This document shows positions 63,164-64,000 of a stretch of DNA of 64,000 nt, one piece after another. A program made the translations under genes and the position numbers. The notes under the pieces were generated by a model, which saw nothing but the letters and a program-made list of their open reading frames with translations, searched no databases and had not been told where the DNA came from. How positions within the stretch are numbered: the first letter of the stretch is position 1; each line of letters starts with the position of its first letter. Origin of the DNA: Prochlorococcus sp. AG-412-J13 (GTDB taxonomy: Bacteria; Cyanobacteriota; Cyanobacteriia; PCC-6307; Cyanobiaceae). The stretch lies in contig QCLE01000004.1 of assembly GCA_003214815.1 (NCBI GenBank), positions 1-64,000 of the forward strand, read 5' to 3'.

Positions 63164-64000
63164 TTATCTAAACATAGAACTAACTGAACTTTCATCGTGG
63201 ATTCTCCAAATAGCTTCCCCTAGCATATTTGCGACAGAAAGAACTTTTAACTGCGGAAAATTATCTTTATGTAAAACAGGTATGCTATTGGTAACAATAA
63301 CTTGTTCGAATAGATTCTTAGTACTTAATCTTTCATAAGAAGGAGGAGAAAATACAGCATGTGATGCACATGCAAATATTCTATTAGCTCCTTCTTGTTT
63401 TAATAAATTAGCTCCAGAACAAATTGTGCCTCCAGTGTCTATCATATCGTCTATAAGAATAGCTGTTTTACCTTTAACTTCACCAATAACTGTTAGACTT
63501 TCGGCGATATTATGAGCCGATCTCCTTTTATCAATGATAGCCAAGGGAGCATCTTTCATTAATTTTGCAAAGGCTCTTGCTCTCGCAACTCCACCTACAT
63601 CAGGAGAGACTACAACTATTTCTTCTAAATCTAACGTTTCTAGATAATCAATTAATACAGGTGAACCGTAAATATGATCGCATGGTATGTCAAAATACCC
63701 TTGTATTTGAGCCGAATGTAAGTCCATAGCAAGAACCCTATCAACTCCTGATTTTTCAAGTAAATTAGCAGTTAGTTTTGCAGTTATAGACTCTCTTCCT
63801 GAGGTCTTTCTATCTGCCCTTGCATATCCAAAATAGGGAATTACAGCCGTTATTTGTCTTGCAGAAGCTCTCCTGCATGCGTCAACCATTATCATAAGCT
63901 CCATCAAGCTATCGTTTACAGGAGCACATGTAGGTTGTATCAAAAATACATCACAACCTCTAATAGATTGCTGAATCTGGACATAAAGTTCTCCATCAGC
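63164..64000 (-). CDS. prs: ribose-phosphate pyrophosphokinase, 5' end outside window
   Basis: This enzyme makes PRPP from ribose-5-phosphate and ATP. The frame is open to the window edge (ADGELYVQIQQSIRGCDVFL before IQPT). A TTG at 63943 is not the true start. QPTCAPVNDSLMELMIMVDA, RADRKTSGRESITAKL, VVSPDVGGVARARAFA and the PRPP loop AILIDDMIDTGGTIC are all present. About 279 of the usual roughly 330 residues are visible. Confidence 0.96.
   Translation of the reverse strand, partial: ADGELYVQIQQSIRGCDVFLIQPTCAPVNDSLMELMIMVDACRRASARQITAVIPYFGYARADRKTSGRESITAKLTANLLEKSGVDRVLAMDLHSAQIQGYFDIPCDHIYGSPVLIDYLETLDLEEIVVVSPDVGGVARARAFAKLMKDAPLAIIDKRRSAHNIAESLTVIGEVKGKTAILIDDMIDTGGTICSGANLLKQEGANRIFACASHAVFSPPSYERLSTKNLFEQVIVTNSIPVLHKDNFPQLKVLSVANMLGEAIWRIHDESSVSSMFR

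Noticed and set aside
63164-63943. Complete-looking prs starting at a TTG
   Set aside because: The frame stays open to the window end with conserved prs residues upstream, so the gene is truncated by the window and not started at 63943.

Overview
The window is about 64 kb of a very AT-rich, gene-dense chromosome. It reads as a high-light-type Prochlorococcus (marine picocyanobacterium). Supporting signs are petG and cytM, chlI, petH without a phycobilisome-linker domain, a lycopene cyclase, the clock kinase sasA, the Yfr1 small RNA between guaB3 and trxA, compact genes with short spacers, and many cyanobacteria-specific small proteins. No rRNA, CRISPR array, transposase, integrase or phage gene is visible. 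One tRNA (Glu, UUC) lies at 60.8 kb.

Layout. 0-14.5 kb is an accessory-looking stretch: a tRNA-dihydrouridine synthase, a few recognisable domains (DUF2470, hotdog thioesterase, Mrr-type nuclease, MAPEG, PAP/fibrillin, TM2, OsmC, DUF1499) and roughly 25 microproteins, many of only 30-60 residues. Three minus-strand genes between 5.9 and 8.1 kb are broken by stops and homopolymer frameshifts. At 13.3-13.6 kb there are two probable small RNAs in tandem on the minus strand, one Yfr2-like and one carrying the exact 13-nt core motif of Yfr1. 14.5-20.9 kb is a zinc locus: znuB, zur, znuC, znuA, a CobW/G3E GTPase and a WD40 protein. A Zur-type palindrome sits before znuA, and a domain is shared between ZnuA and the GTPase. 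21-22.3 kb holds an unexplained transcribed-looking spacer and small membrane or secreted proteins. 22.4-25.7 kb encodes a circularly permuted ATP-grasp, an alpha-E protein and a transglutaminase, a tight operon with predicted peptide-ligation chemistry but no settled role.

25.8-34.4 kb holds a cupin-like protein, a pentapeptide-repeat lumen protein, a PfkB-family kinase, DUF2834, an MFS transporter, a DUF1400-type hydrolase and two components of a peptide-type ABC importer. 34.4-42.8 kb is a housekeeping run, mostly minus strand: hom, sufE, 5-formyl-THF cyclo-ligase, ruvC, chlI, an rRNA/tRNA methyltransferase, cytM, petG (plus strand), rsmD, hisH, trxA, yfr1 and guaB3. 42.9-64 kb is core metabolism: gyrA, lycopene cyclase, a GH57 glucan enzyme, leuA, a 7TM-HD protein, folD, GGPP synthase, a PAP2-like protein, the zwf-opcA-cobB operon, petH, a cyclase/dehydrase, tRNA-Glu, sasA, a CpeS-like protein, a small secreted protein and a 5'-truncated prs.

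The parts most worth a second look are the second Yfr1-type RNA beside a Yfr2-type RNA carrying complementary sequence, the domain shared by ZnuA and CobW, the antisense placement of zur between znuC and znuB, and the decayed gene cluster in an otherwise streamlined genome. All identifications rest on reading the sequence and on recalled family features; no database search was run.
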